A stretch of 8,329 nt of DNA, taken from assembly GCA_030667645.1 (NCBI GenBank), contig DAOUVM010000091.1, forward strand, positions 1 through 8,329, read 5' to 3'. Shown piece by piece: positions 1 through 7,768 of this stretch. The notes below the pieces were generated by a model that searched no databases, was not told the origin of the DNA, and worked only from the letters and a program-made list of their open reading frames with translations. Both the position numbers and the translations under genes were made by a program. The stretch comes from Ardenticatenales bacterium. GTDB lineage: Bacteria > Chloroflexota > Anaerolineae > Promineifilales > UBA4811. The first letter of the stretch is position 1. Every line of letters starts with the position of its first letter.

Positions 1-125
1 AGCCCGGTCTGTGCATCGCGAAAGGTGGGAACCCCGCTCTCCTGGCTGACGCCTGCGCCGCTCAGGATGACTAGAGCGTGGGCCTGGGCTAGGGTCGAGG
101 CAACTCGCTCAATAGGATGGCTCAA
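1..125 (-). CDS. Sir2-family NAD-dependent protein deacylase (sirtuin), N-terminal fragment
   Basis: Reading the minus strand from 125 to the left edge gives 41 codons of an open frame. It contains the sirtuin NAD-binding signature GAGVSQESGVPTFRDAQTG at about residues 23-41, matching the family pattern GAGxSxxSGIPxFR. Sirtuins remove acetyl or other acyl groups from protein lysines using NAD+, and in bacteria they act in the cytosol. I chose the TTG at 123-125 as start because AAGGAG (plus-strand 131-136) sits 5 bases upstream. No ATG is available between the in-frame TAG at 160-162 and the signature; a GTG further upstream lacks such a site. The first 22 residues form the short helix that normally precedes the Rossmann motif. 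The gene follows pepA by 53 bases on the same strand and is probably in its operon. Everything after residue 41, including the catalytic His and any zinc Cys residues, lies outside the window, so class and substrate cannot be judged. Confidence 0.85.
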   Translation of the reverse strand, partial: MSHPIERVASTLAQAHALVILSGAGVSQESGVPTFRDAQTG

Positions 126-130
126 GCGTA

Positions 131-136
131 CTCCTT
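131..136 (-). promoter_or_regulatory. Ribosome binding site for the sirtuin gene
   Basis: The minus strand reads AAGGAG, 5 bases before the TTG at 123-125. It is close to the ideal Shine-Dalgarno sequence and is the reason for choosing a TTG start. Confidence 0.7.
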
Positions 137-156
137 GCGGGCATGAGCAGGTACCC

Positions 157-179
157 ACAGCCTATTCCGCGCAGGCTGT
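157..179 (-). other. Intercistronic hairpin between pepA and the sirtuin gene
   Basis: ACAGCCT (157-163) and AGGCTGT (173-179) are perfect inverted 7-mers separated by 9 bases. The stem overlaps the first base of the pepA stop codon and ends about 20 bases before the sirtuin ribosome binding site. No T-run follows on the minus strand, so it is not a classic intrinsic terminator. It may be an mRNA stability or partial-termination element. The repeat is directly visible; the role is inferred. Confidence 0.4.
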
Positions 180-1684
180 CACCAACTCAACACAAACTCC
201 ACCAGCAGCCTGACGCCATAGCCGGTGGCTCCTTTTGGAGTATAAGAGTTTCTTGCCTTGAGAGGGTCAAGTGCCATCCCTGCCACGTCTAGGTGGGCCC
301 AGGGGTAATCAACAAACTCTTTCAGAAAGGCGGCCGATGTACCCACACCCCCGTATCTGCCGCCGGTGTGCACAATATCGGCGACATCCGATTTGAGCGC
401 CTCGCGGTACTCCTTAAAGAGCGGCATGGGCCAGAGCTGCTCGGTGGTGGCTTGTGAGGCTGCCATCAACCTGTCGCGCAACGCGTCATCGGTCGAGAAA
501 CAACCGGCCGCCACCCCCTTCCCCAGGGCGACGACACACGCGCCGGTCAGGGTGGCCACGTCAACCACTGCGGCCGGGTCGAACTGCGCGGCGTAGCACA
601 GCGCATCAGCAAGAATCATCCTCCCTTCTGCGTCCGTGCTGCGGATCTCGATCGTTTTCCCATTCATCGCCCGCACCACATCGCCCGGCTTGTAGGCATT
701 CGCATCCGGCATGTTGTCGGTCGCCGGGACCAGGCCGATCACCCGGACGGGAGGCTTGATGGCGCCGATAGCTTTCATGGCGCCGAGCACCGCTCCGCCA
801 CCCCCCATGTCTCCCTTCATCAGATGCATATTCTCGCTTGGTTTGAGAGAGATCCCGCCGCTGTCGAAAGTAATCGCCTTGCCCACCAGGACCAACGTAT
901 CGGCGCCCTCCATCACTGGGGGACAGTACTCCAGCACAATGAATTTCGGCGGTTGACCCGCACCTTGCGCAACCGCAAGGAATGATCCCATTCCTTGCTC
1001 CTCGGCCCATTCCCGATCGTGAACCTGGCAGTTGAGCCCGAAATCTCGGGCGATCGCCTGGGCCGTCTCGCCCAGTAGAGTCGGAGTGCCGATATTGGAT
1101 GGATGATTCACCAATGTGCGAGCAAGATCAACGCCGGCCGCGATCCTTTCCCCGGCTCTGGCCCCGCTCTCCACCGCGGCTAGCGAATCCGCAGTATCGT
1201 CGGGCGGGATGAGGGTGAGCGATTCAATCTCTCTCTCGTCCTTCACCTCTTTTCGCTCGGCCGGGTATTCGTACAACGCCAGCGAGCACCCCTCCACCAT
1301 TGCCTGGCCAACCATCGACAGACCGATTTCCTTGGAGCGGGCATCGAGCACCTCGACGGTCACCTGTCTGGCGCCCAGGTCCCGCGCCCTGGCGGCGGCC
1401 GCTCCGACCGCTCTGCGAATGGCGTCGATAGCCAGGTCTTCCGCCTTGCCCAATCCGGTCGCCAGCACCCGTCGAGCAGGAATCGCTCCTCGTGGGTACA
1501 GGACCGCTACTTGGCCCTCCTTGCCGCTGAAATCACCATCCTCAACCAGTTCTGAAAGCGCGCCGTCAAGCGCCGCGTCTACTGCTTGCGCCCCGCCTAA
1601 CAGTCGGGAATTCTCGAACACGGTGATGATGATGGCATCGGCTGGATCCTCTTGGATAGCCCCAGATCTGATCAAAATCTCCAT
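179..1684 (-). CDS. pepA: Leucyl aminopeptidase (M17 family, PepA)
   Basis: A cytosolic di-metal exopeptidase that removes N-terminal residues, preferably Leu and other hydrophobics, from peptides. The protein is 501 aa, close to the family's usual length of about 500. The N-terminal macrodomain-like region spans about residues 1-155 and the catalytic domain about 170-495. All expected active-site residues are visible by comparison with E. coli PepA: metal ligands K269, D274, D292, D351 and E353, and catalytic K281 and R355. They lie in the motifs VGKAITFDSGGISLKPS, MKGDMGGGGAV and STDAEGRM. The signature is usually NTDAEGR; here Ser349 replaces Asn, outside the ligand set. The ATG at 1682-1684 is preceded by AAAGGAG at good spacing. 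It ends in TGA 53 bases before the sirtuin and is divergent from the ATPase gene. The family forms hexamers, so cooperative assembly is expected but cannot be read from sequence alone. Confidence 0.96.
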   Translation of the reverse strand: MEILIRSGAIQEDPADAIIITVFENSRLLGGAQAVDAALDGALSELVEDGDFSGKEGQVAVLYPRGAIPARRVLATGLGKAEDLAIDAIRRAVGAAAARARDLGARQVTVEVLDARSKEIGLSMVGQAMVEGCSLALYEYPAERKEVKDEREIESLTLIPPDDTADSLAAVESGARAGERIAAGVDLARTLVNHPSNIGTPTLLGETAQAIARDFGLNCQVHDREWAEEQGMGSFLAVAQGAGQPPKFIVLEYCPPVMEGADTLVLVGKAITFDSGGISLKPSENMHLMKGDMGGGGAVLGAMKAIGAIKPPVRVIGLVPATDNMPDANAYKPGDVVRAMNGKTIEIRSTDAEGRMILADALCYAAQFDPAAVVDVATLTGACVVALGKGVAAGCFSTDDALRDRLMAASQATTEQLWPMPLFKEYREALKSDVADIVHTGGRYGGVGTSAAFLKEFVDYPWAHLDVAGMALDPLKARNSYTPKGATGYGVRLLVEFVLSW

Positions 1685-1690
1685 TCACAG

Positions 1691-1697
1691 CTCCTTT
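1691..1697 (-). promoter_or_regulatory. Ribosome binding site for pepA
   Basis: The minus strand reads AAAGGAG, 6 bases before the ATG at 1682-1684. It supports that codon as the start. Confidence 0.7.
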
Positions 1698-1721
1698 CTC
1701 TCCGGTCGCACGACAGAGCGC

Positions 1722-1750
1722 ATTGTCCCTCAAACATCTCACGGGGGCAA
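1722..1750 (-). promoter_or_regulatory. Candidate promoter for pepA (and the sirtuin gene)
   Basis: On the minus strand, TTGCCC (1745-1750) and GACAAT (1722-1727) are 17 bases apart. Each box matches the sigma-70-type consensus at four of six positions. Transcription would begin near 1715, giving a leader of about 30 bases. This is the best pair I found in the divergent region, but its strength is only moderate. Confidence 0.3.
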
Positions 1751-1873
1751 GCAGTCTGACGGAGATGTGGAAGACAGGGACCGGAGCATGTTGAAAAAGA
1801 GGCTGCGACCACCGGAGAGAGAGGCAGAACGGATGGCGTCTCGCATGTTCCTCTTCACCCTCGGACCGCCGAT

Positions 1874-1901
1874 TTTACATCATGGATGCTCTTGGTATAA
1901 T
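1874..1901 (+). promoter_or_regulatory. Extended -10 promoter of the P-type ATPase gene
   Basis: TTTACA (1874-1879, five of six to the -35 consensus) and a perfect TATAAT (1896-1901) are separated by 16 bases. TG at 1893-1894 adds an extended -10 element. Transcription would begin near 1908, about 43 bases before the ATG at 1951. The promoter overlaps an in-frame upstream extension of the ATPase frame (ATG at 1882), which argues that the extension is not translated. This is the strongest promoter-like sequence I see in the window. Confidence 0.65.
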
Positions 1902-1934
1902 GGCATCGGGATGCAAGCTTGTGTGGTTCACTCT

Positions 1935-1939
1935 GGAGG
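1935..1939 (+). promoter_or_regulatory. Ribosome binding site for the P-type ATPase gene
   Basis: GGAGG lies 11 bases before the ATG at 1951, slightly long but workable spacing. Together with the promoter it fixes the start at 1951 rather than at 1882. Confidence 0.55.
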
Positions 1940-1950
1940 TTCACCAGCGC

Positions 1951-4809
1951 ATGGTTGAGGAAAGACAAGCCTGGCACAACGCGCCAGCCGATCAGACCAT
2001 CAAGCAATTAGAGACAGATCGACACAAGGGATTGACGGCCAAAGAGGCGGTTCGGCGCCTGGAGACTCACGGCTACAACGAACTTCAGGAGCGCCCCCGG
2101 CCGGGATTCTTGCAGATGTTCCTGGCGCAATTCAACAATTTCGTCATCTGGATCCTGATTGGTGCCAGCATCATCTCGGCATTGCTGGGCGACTATATCG
2201 AAGCGAGCGCTATCATGGCGATCGTCATCCTGAATGCTGCCATAGGAGTGATACAGGAAGGAAAAGCAGAGGAGGCGCTGGCCGCGTTGAAAAAGATGGC
2301 TGCCCCCGATGCTCAAACCATCCGCGATGGTCACCGGGGGATCATCGCGGCGCGGGAGTTGGTTCCGGGCGACGTCGTGCTATTGGAAGCGGGCAACTTT
2401 ATTCCGGCCGACTTGCGTCTGTTGGAGGGAATCAACCTCAAGATCGATGAGGCCTCTCTCACGGGTGAGTCGTTCCCAGCCCAAAAGGATGCCGGCTCCA
2501 CCGCACCCATGGACGCTGTACTCGGCGACCGCCGGAATATGGCCTATATGGGTACGATGACGACTTATGGTCGCGGCCGGGGCCTGGTGGTCTCCACCGG
2601 GATGAACACCGAGATGGGCCGAATAGCCGAGATGATCCAGTCCTATGAGGAGGAACCCACCCCGCTGCAGATTCGGCTTGATCAGTTGGGCAAATGGCTA
2701 GGTTGGGGCTCGCTCATCATCTGCGCTCTTGTCTTTGCTGTTGCCATAGGACGGAATGCAGATTGGACCGCGGTCGCCGAGTCCGGCCTACTCGATTATC
2801 TAAAGGCGGAGCAGGAAACCATAGTCGAGCTGTTCATGGTGGCGATCACCCTCGCGATTGCTGCTGTGCCGGAAGGATTGCCGGCGATCGTGACGATCAA
2901 CCTGGCACTCGGCATGCGGGAAATGGTCAAGCGCAACGCACTCATCCGTCGCCTGCAAGCAGTGGAGACACTGGGGAGCGCCAGCGTCATTTGCTCGGAC
3001 AAGACGGGCACATTGACTCAGAATGAGATGACAGCCGTAATGCTCTCGGTGTGGGGGATGCAACTGAGAGTGACGGGAGAAGGCTATCAGCCGATCGGCC
3101 GTTTTGCACTGGCGGGTTCAGATACCGACCGGCCGGAGGAGGAGGAAGAGGACGTCAATCCGGCTGACTTTCCGGACGTCGGCATCCTGCTGCGCGGCGC
3201 GCTGCTCTGTTCCGACGCGGCGCTGGAAGATGCCGACGATGGTGATGACCACCAAAGGATGCGCATGGTGGGCGATCCAACGGAAGGGGCCCTGGTGGTC
3301 GCGGCCGCCAAGGCCAACATATGGCGCGAAAAATCAGAGATGCGCAATCCACGGGTAGCAGAGATCCCCTTTGATTCGAACCGGAAGCGGATGACCACAA
3401 TTCACCAGAAGAGTGACGGGAATGGTCATGTTGTGTTTGTCAAAGGAGCACCCGATGTTGTGCTGGAATACTGCACCCACGCGCTCAAGCAGGGTCAGGC
3501 AATGCCGATGGATGACGCCGTTCGGGAGCGTATATCGGGCGCCAACCGTGAGATGGCCGCGTCCGCCCTTCGCATCCTCGCAGTGGCTTATCGGGAGATC
3601 GGCGATCTGCCCCCAGAGGTGACATCGGACACGATCGAAAGTGATCTGATCTTCGTTGGATTGGTGGGGATGATGGACCCTGCCCGCCCGGAAGTCGCCC
3701 CGGCGATGAAGCGCGCCAGCCAAGCTGGCATCAGAACGGTGATGGTCACCGGAGATTATCCCGAAACCGCGCGGGCAGTCGCCGAGAAGGTTGGCTTGCT
3801 GCGGTCGAACGGACGTGTCGTCACGGGAGCAGAACTCAATCAGATGCCAGACGAGGAGCTGATCGCAATTGCTGACACAGTGGATGTCTATGCCAGGGTA
3901 AGCCCGGCGCACAAAGTTCGCATTGTGGAGGCGTTCAAAGCAAACAGGGAAGTAGTGGCGATGACGGGCGATGGCGTCAACGACGCACCCGCGCTCAAGC
4001 GAGCCAACATCGGTGTGGCGATGGGAATCACGGGCACCGACGTAACCAAGGAGACGGCCGACATGGTGCTGACGGATGACAACTATGCCAGCATCGTGAG
4101 CGCAGTGGAGCAGGGCCGGGCGATCTATGCCAATATCCGCAAGTTTGTCTTTTATTTACTGAGCTGCAACCTGGCGGAAATCACAACCATCTTTATCGCC
4201 ACGCTGCTCGGCTGGCCCAGCCCGCTGACTCCCATTCAGTTGTTGTGGCTCAACCTTCTGACCGATGGCGCCCCGGCCCTGGCCTTGGGAGTCGAGAAAG
4301 GGGACCCAGATATCATGGAGCGGCCGCCGCGCCCGACAGACGAGCCGATCATCAACCGGCATATGAGACTGGGCATGTTGGTTCAGACCCTTTCCATTAC
4401 GACGGTGGTGTTGATCGCCTACTGGCTGGGAATGAAAGAGGGGGAGATGCTCCACGGAGTTGGCTCGGCCGGGGCAATCAGGCTAGCACGGACGATGGCT
4501 TTTGTCACCCTCTCCTCATCAGAGCTGTTCCGCGCCTATACTGCCCGCTCTGAGTACTTTTCCATGTTTGGGATTGGCGTGTTTGGCAACCGATACATGC
4601 AGTATGCAGTTGGCGCATCTCTTCTCTTGTTGATGGCAGTCGTCTACGTCCCATTCCTCGGTCCCATTTTCGACACCACTCCCATCACCCCGCTGGAATG
4701 GGCAGAGATGCTTCCGTTGATTCTGTTCCCCTCGGTAGCGGCCGAGCTGACAAAGTGGTACATGCGCGGTCACATGAACAAGCCCGCCGTGGCGGCTGAT
4801 GCTGCGTGA
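1951..4809 (+). CDS. Cation-translocating P-type ATPase, Ca2+ type (P2A, SERCA-like)
   Basis: A membrane pump that uses ATP to move a cation, most likely Ca2+, out of the cytosol. From the ATG at 1951 it is 952 aa, full length for the P2A class. Order of parts: N-terminal cation-ATPase domain (about 8-55), M1-M2 (about 62-104), actuator with TGES at 171-174, M3-M4 (about 250-315) with PEGL at 307-310, phosphorylation motif DKTGT with D350, nucleotide-binding KGAP with K498, DPAR (D576), TGD (600-602), hinge TGDGVNDAP with D674 and D678, then M5-M10. Ion-site residues by analogy to SERCA are present: E308 in M4, N740 and E743 in M5 (SCNLAE), N768, T771 and D772 in M6 (NLLTDG). The M8 glutamate (SERCA E908) appears to be Ser855, with E858 one helical turn later. 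An acid-rich stretch (EEEEED) lies in the nucleotide domain. Bacterial relatives are often named PacL; Na+ or Mn2+ transport cannot be excluded. It is divergent from pepA with its own strong promoter. Confidence 0.95.
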   Translation: MVEERQAWHNAPADQTIKQLETDRHKGLTAKEAVRRLETHGYNELQERPRPGFLQMFLAQFNNFVIWILIGASIISALLGDYIEASAIMAIVILNAAIGVIQEGKAEEALAALKKMAAPDAQTIRDGHRGIIAARELVPGDVVLLEAGNFIPADLRLLEGINLKIDEASLTGESFPAQKDAGSTAPMDAVLGDRRNMAYMGTMTTYGRGRGLVVSTGMNTEMGRIAEMIQSYEEEPTPLQIRLDQLGKWLGWGSLIICALVFAVAIGRNADWTAVAESGLLDYLKAEQETIVELFMVAITLAIAAVPEGLPAIVTINLALGMREMVKRNALIRRLQAVETLGSASVICSDKTGTLTQNEMTAVMLSVWGMQLRVTGEGYQPIGRFALAGSDTDRPEEEEEDVNPADFPDVGILLRGALLCSDAALEDADDGDDHQRMRMVGDPTEGALVVAAAKANIWREKSEMRNPRVAEIPFDSNRKRMTTIHQKSDGNGHVVFVKGAPDVVLEYCTHALKQGQAMPMDDAVRERISGANREMAASALRILAVAYREIGDLPPEVTSDTIESDLIFVGLVGMMDPARPEVAPAMKRASQAGIRTVMVTGDYPETARAVAEKVGLLRSNGRVVTGAELNQMPDEELIAIADTVDVYARVSPAHKVRIVEAFKANREVVAMTGDGVNDAPALKRANIGVAMGITGTDVTKETADMVLTDDNYASIVSAVEQGRAIYANIRKFVFYLLSCNLAEITTIFIATLLGWPSPLTPIQLLWLNLLTDGAPALALGVEKGDPDIMERPPRPTDEPIINRHMRLGMLVQTLSITTVVLIAYWLGMKEGEMLHGVGSAGAIRLARTMAFVTLSSSELFRAYTARSEYFSMFGIGVFGNRYMQYAVGASLLLLMAVVYVPFLGPIFDTTPITPLEWAEMLPLILFPSVAAELTKWYMRGHMNKPAVAADAA

Positions 4810-4896
4810 TCCCGAGAAACGGCAGGTCCGCCGACAGTGTCCCGAGTCAACTGAGTCGTCGATGGGCGGGACCATCAACGGCTTCCTGACCGAGAT

Positions 4897-4918
4897 GGCG
4901 GCGCAAGAGCCCGCCGCC
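4897..4918 (+). terminator. GC hairpin downstream of the ATPase gene, possible terminator
   Basis: GGCGGCG (4897-4903) and CGCCGCC (4912-4918) form a perfect all-GC 7-bp stem with an 8-base loop, about 90 bases after the ATPase stop and 67 bases before the deacetylase start. No T-run follows, so it is not a textbook intrinsic terminator. It may end or attenuate ATPase transcription. The remainder of the 4810-4985 gap shows only a weaker 5-bp inverted repeat (4933-4937 with 4948-4952) and no convincing promoter. Confidence 0.35.
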
Positions 4919-4985
4919 TGAGGTGGTGCATGACCGGCCGGATTCACCCGGTTGTGGCTGATCACTAGCAGAGTGCAACATCAAA

Positions 4986-5762
4986 ATGGACGGCGCCAGC
5001 TATCGTCGCATCGTGCTCTCTCCTCACCTGGATGATGCTCCGTTGTCTTGTGGCGGGGCGATTCACCAGTGGACGGCCGCCGGAGAACCTGTGTTGGTGG
5101 TAACATTCATGACCGGAGATCCTCCGGACGGCGATCTCTCCCCGTTTGCTCATGCCCAGCATGCCGGCTGGCAGTTGGAGGCGCGAGAAGCCTACGTTGC
5201 TCGCCGTGCCGAAGAGGTCGCTGCGCTTCAGGTGCTGGGCGCTGATTACCGCCACGTCGGCTTGCTCGATTGCATCTACCGGGCAGATGATGCCGGCTCT
5301 TTCTATAACTCGGATGAAGCGATATTCGGTTGCATTCACCCGGGCGACGATCGACTGGCAGAGGAGATGGCCCGCCGATTGGTTTTACTCGGGCCTTTGG
5401 AATCAACGACGGACGTGTATGCCCCATTGGCAGTGGGAAATCACATAGACCATCAGCTTGTGCGTCATGCGGCCGAGCGATGGCGGGGGCAGGATCTGAT
5501 CTACTATGAGGATTTCCCCTACGTTGGAGAGGGGGAGGCCGAGGAACTGGATGCCACCCCGCTCTTGATCCCGCTATCCAAAGAGGATATCGCGGCCAAG
5601 ATCAAAGCGATCGGCTGCTACCAATCCCAGATCCGCTCTCTGTTCCGCACTGACGCCAGAATGGAGAAACAAGTCTGCGCCCACGGCCGGCACGCCAGCG
5701 GCGAGAACGGCTGGGCAGAGCGATACTGGCAGAAAGTGAGCCAGCCGGCGCAGTCGGGCTAG
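4986..5762 (+). CDS. PIG-L/LmbE-family deacetylase
   Basis: A predicted zinc-dependent hydrolase of the PIG-L (LmbE) superfamily, whose known members remove N-acetyl groups from amino sugars such as GlcNAc conjugates (MshB, BshB, GlcNAc-PI deacetylase). The 258-aa protein has the N-terminal metal motif SPHLDDAPLSCGG: H14 and D17 are expected zinc ligands and D16 the general base. The third ligand is expected in the NHIDH segment (H153 or H156). The usual PHPDDE is changed to PHLDDA, a recognised variant in this superfamily. There is no signal peptide, so it should be cytosolic. The ATG at 4986 is the only start between the upstream stop at 4959-4961 and the motif, but the ribosome binding site is poor. 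It follows the ATPase by 176 bases on the same strand, with no dedicated promoter seen, and converges on pepF. The substrate is unknown; no thiol-biosynthesis or glycosyltransferase partner is in view. Confidence 0.87.
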   Translation: MDGASYRRIVLSPHLDDAPLSCGGAIHQWTAAGEPVLVVTFMTGDPPDGDLSPFAHAQHAGWQLEAREAYVARRAEEVAALQVLGADYRHVGLLDCIYRADDAGSFYNSDEAIFGCIHPGDDRLAEEMARRLVLLGPLESTTDVYAPLAVGNHIDHQLVRHAAERWRGQDLIYYEDFPYVGEGEAEELDATPLLIPLSKEDIAAKIKAIGCYQSQIRSLFRTDARMEKQVCAHGRHASGENGWAERYWQKVSQPAQSG

Positions 5763-5784
5763 ACCACCTCCGGTCGCTGTTGCG

Positions 5785-5805
5785 GGCAGCCGTGCTGTCG
5801 CTGCC
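5785..5805. terminator. Inverted repeat in the convergent gap, possible terminator
   Basis: GGCAGC (5785-5790) and GCTGCC (5800-5805) form a perfect 6-bp stem with a 9-base loop, 22 bases after the deacetylase stop. It could fold in transcripts from either side. No adjacent T-run exists on either strand, so the assignment rests on position between convergent genes. Confidence 0.3.
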
Positions 5806-5822
5806 AGGCGCAAAGCGGACTC

Positions 5823-5860
5823 GGCCCGCCCACGCAGAACAGAGAGGGAGGTTCCGGGCC
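5823..5860. repeat. GC-rich inverted repeat just past the pepF stop
   Basis: GGCCCG (5823-5828) and CGGGCC (5855-5860) are perfect inverted 6-mers with a 26-base loop, starting 5 bases beyond the pepF stop on the minus strand. It may contribute to transcript ends in the convergent gap. The long loop and absence of a T-run make this weak. Confidence 0.2.
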
Positions 5861-5865
5861 AGTGC

Positions 5866-7638
<1,773 letters not shown>

Positions 7639-7647
7639 GGTCTCTCG

Positions 7648-7654
7648 CTTCCTT
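7648..7654 (-). promoter_or_regulatory. Ribosome binding site for pepF
   Basis: The minus strand reads AAGGAAG, 9 bases before the ATG at 7636-7638. It favours that start over the upstream in-frame ATG at 7729-7731. Confidence 0.5.
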
Positions 7655-7671
7655 GGGCTGATTGGATTTGG

Positions 7672-7700
7672 ATTGTGCCAGGACAAGAACCGAATGTCAA
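7672..7700 (-). promoter_or_regulatory. Promoter of pepF
   Basis: On the minus strand a perfect TTGACA (-35, 7695-7700) and CACAAT (-10, 7672-7677, four of six) are spaced by 17 bases. Transcription would begin near 7665, giving a leader of about 27 bases. A perfect 10-base palindrome (TCCTGCAGGA, 7704-7713) lies just upstream of the -35 box and could be a regulator site, although that is only a possibility. Confidence 0.55.
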
Positions 7701-7768
7701 GTATCCTGCAGGAGGATGGGGCAAAAAACACCCTCCCTACCGGTATTCCTTTTGCGGCGGGAACGTCA

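Noticed and set aside
25..213. 62-codon plus-strand frame at the left edge
   Set aside because: The opposite strand here carries the sirtuin N-terminus and the pepA stop, so the plus frame is a shadow.
1786..1855. Repeated GCATGTT (1786-1792, 1843-1849) and inverted AAGAGG/CCTCTT in the divergent region
   Set aside because: These are short, widely spaced matches that are expected by chance; no clear operator symmetry is seen.
1116..1958. 280-codon plus-strand open frame opposite pepA and across the divergent region
   Set aside because: It has Ser/Ala/Pro-rich low-complexity composition typical of an antisense shadow, no domain, and it crosses the ATPase promoter and start region.
4799..4921. 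40-codon plus-strand frame overlapping the ATPase stop codon
   Set aside because: It has no good ribosome binding site and no recognisable sequence, and a GC hairpin falls within its last codons. It could be a chance frame; conservation in relatives would be needed to revive it.
7723..7728. Six-T run on the minus strand after the Fe-S gene as an intrinsic terminator
   Set aside because: No complementary stem lies directly before the T-run, so it does not form a recognisable terminator.
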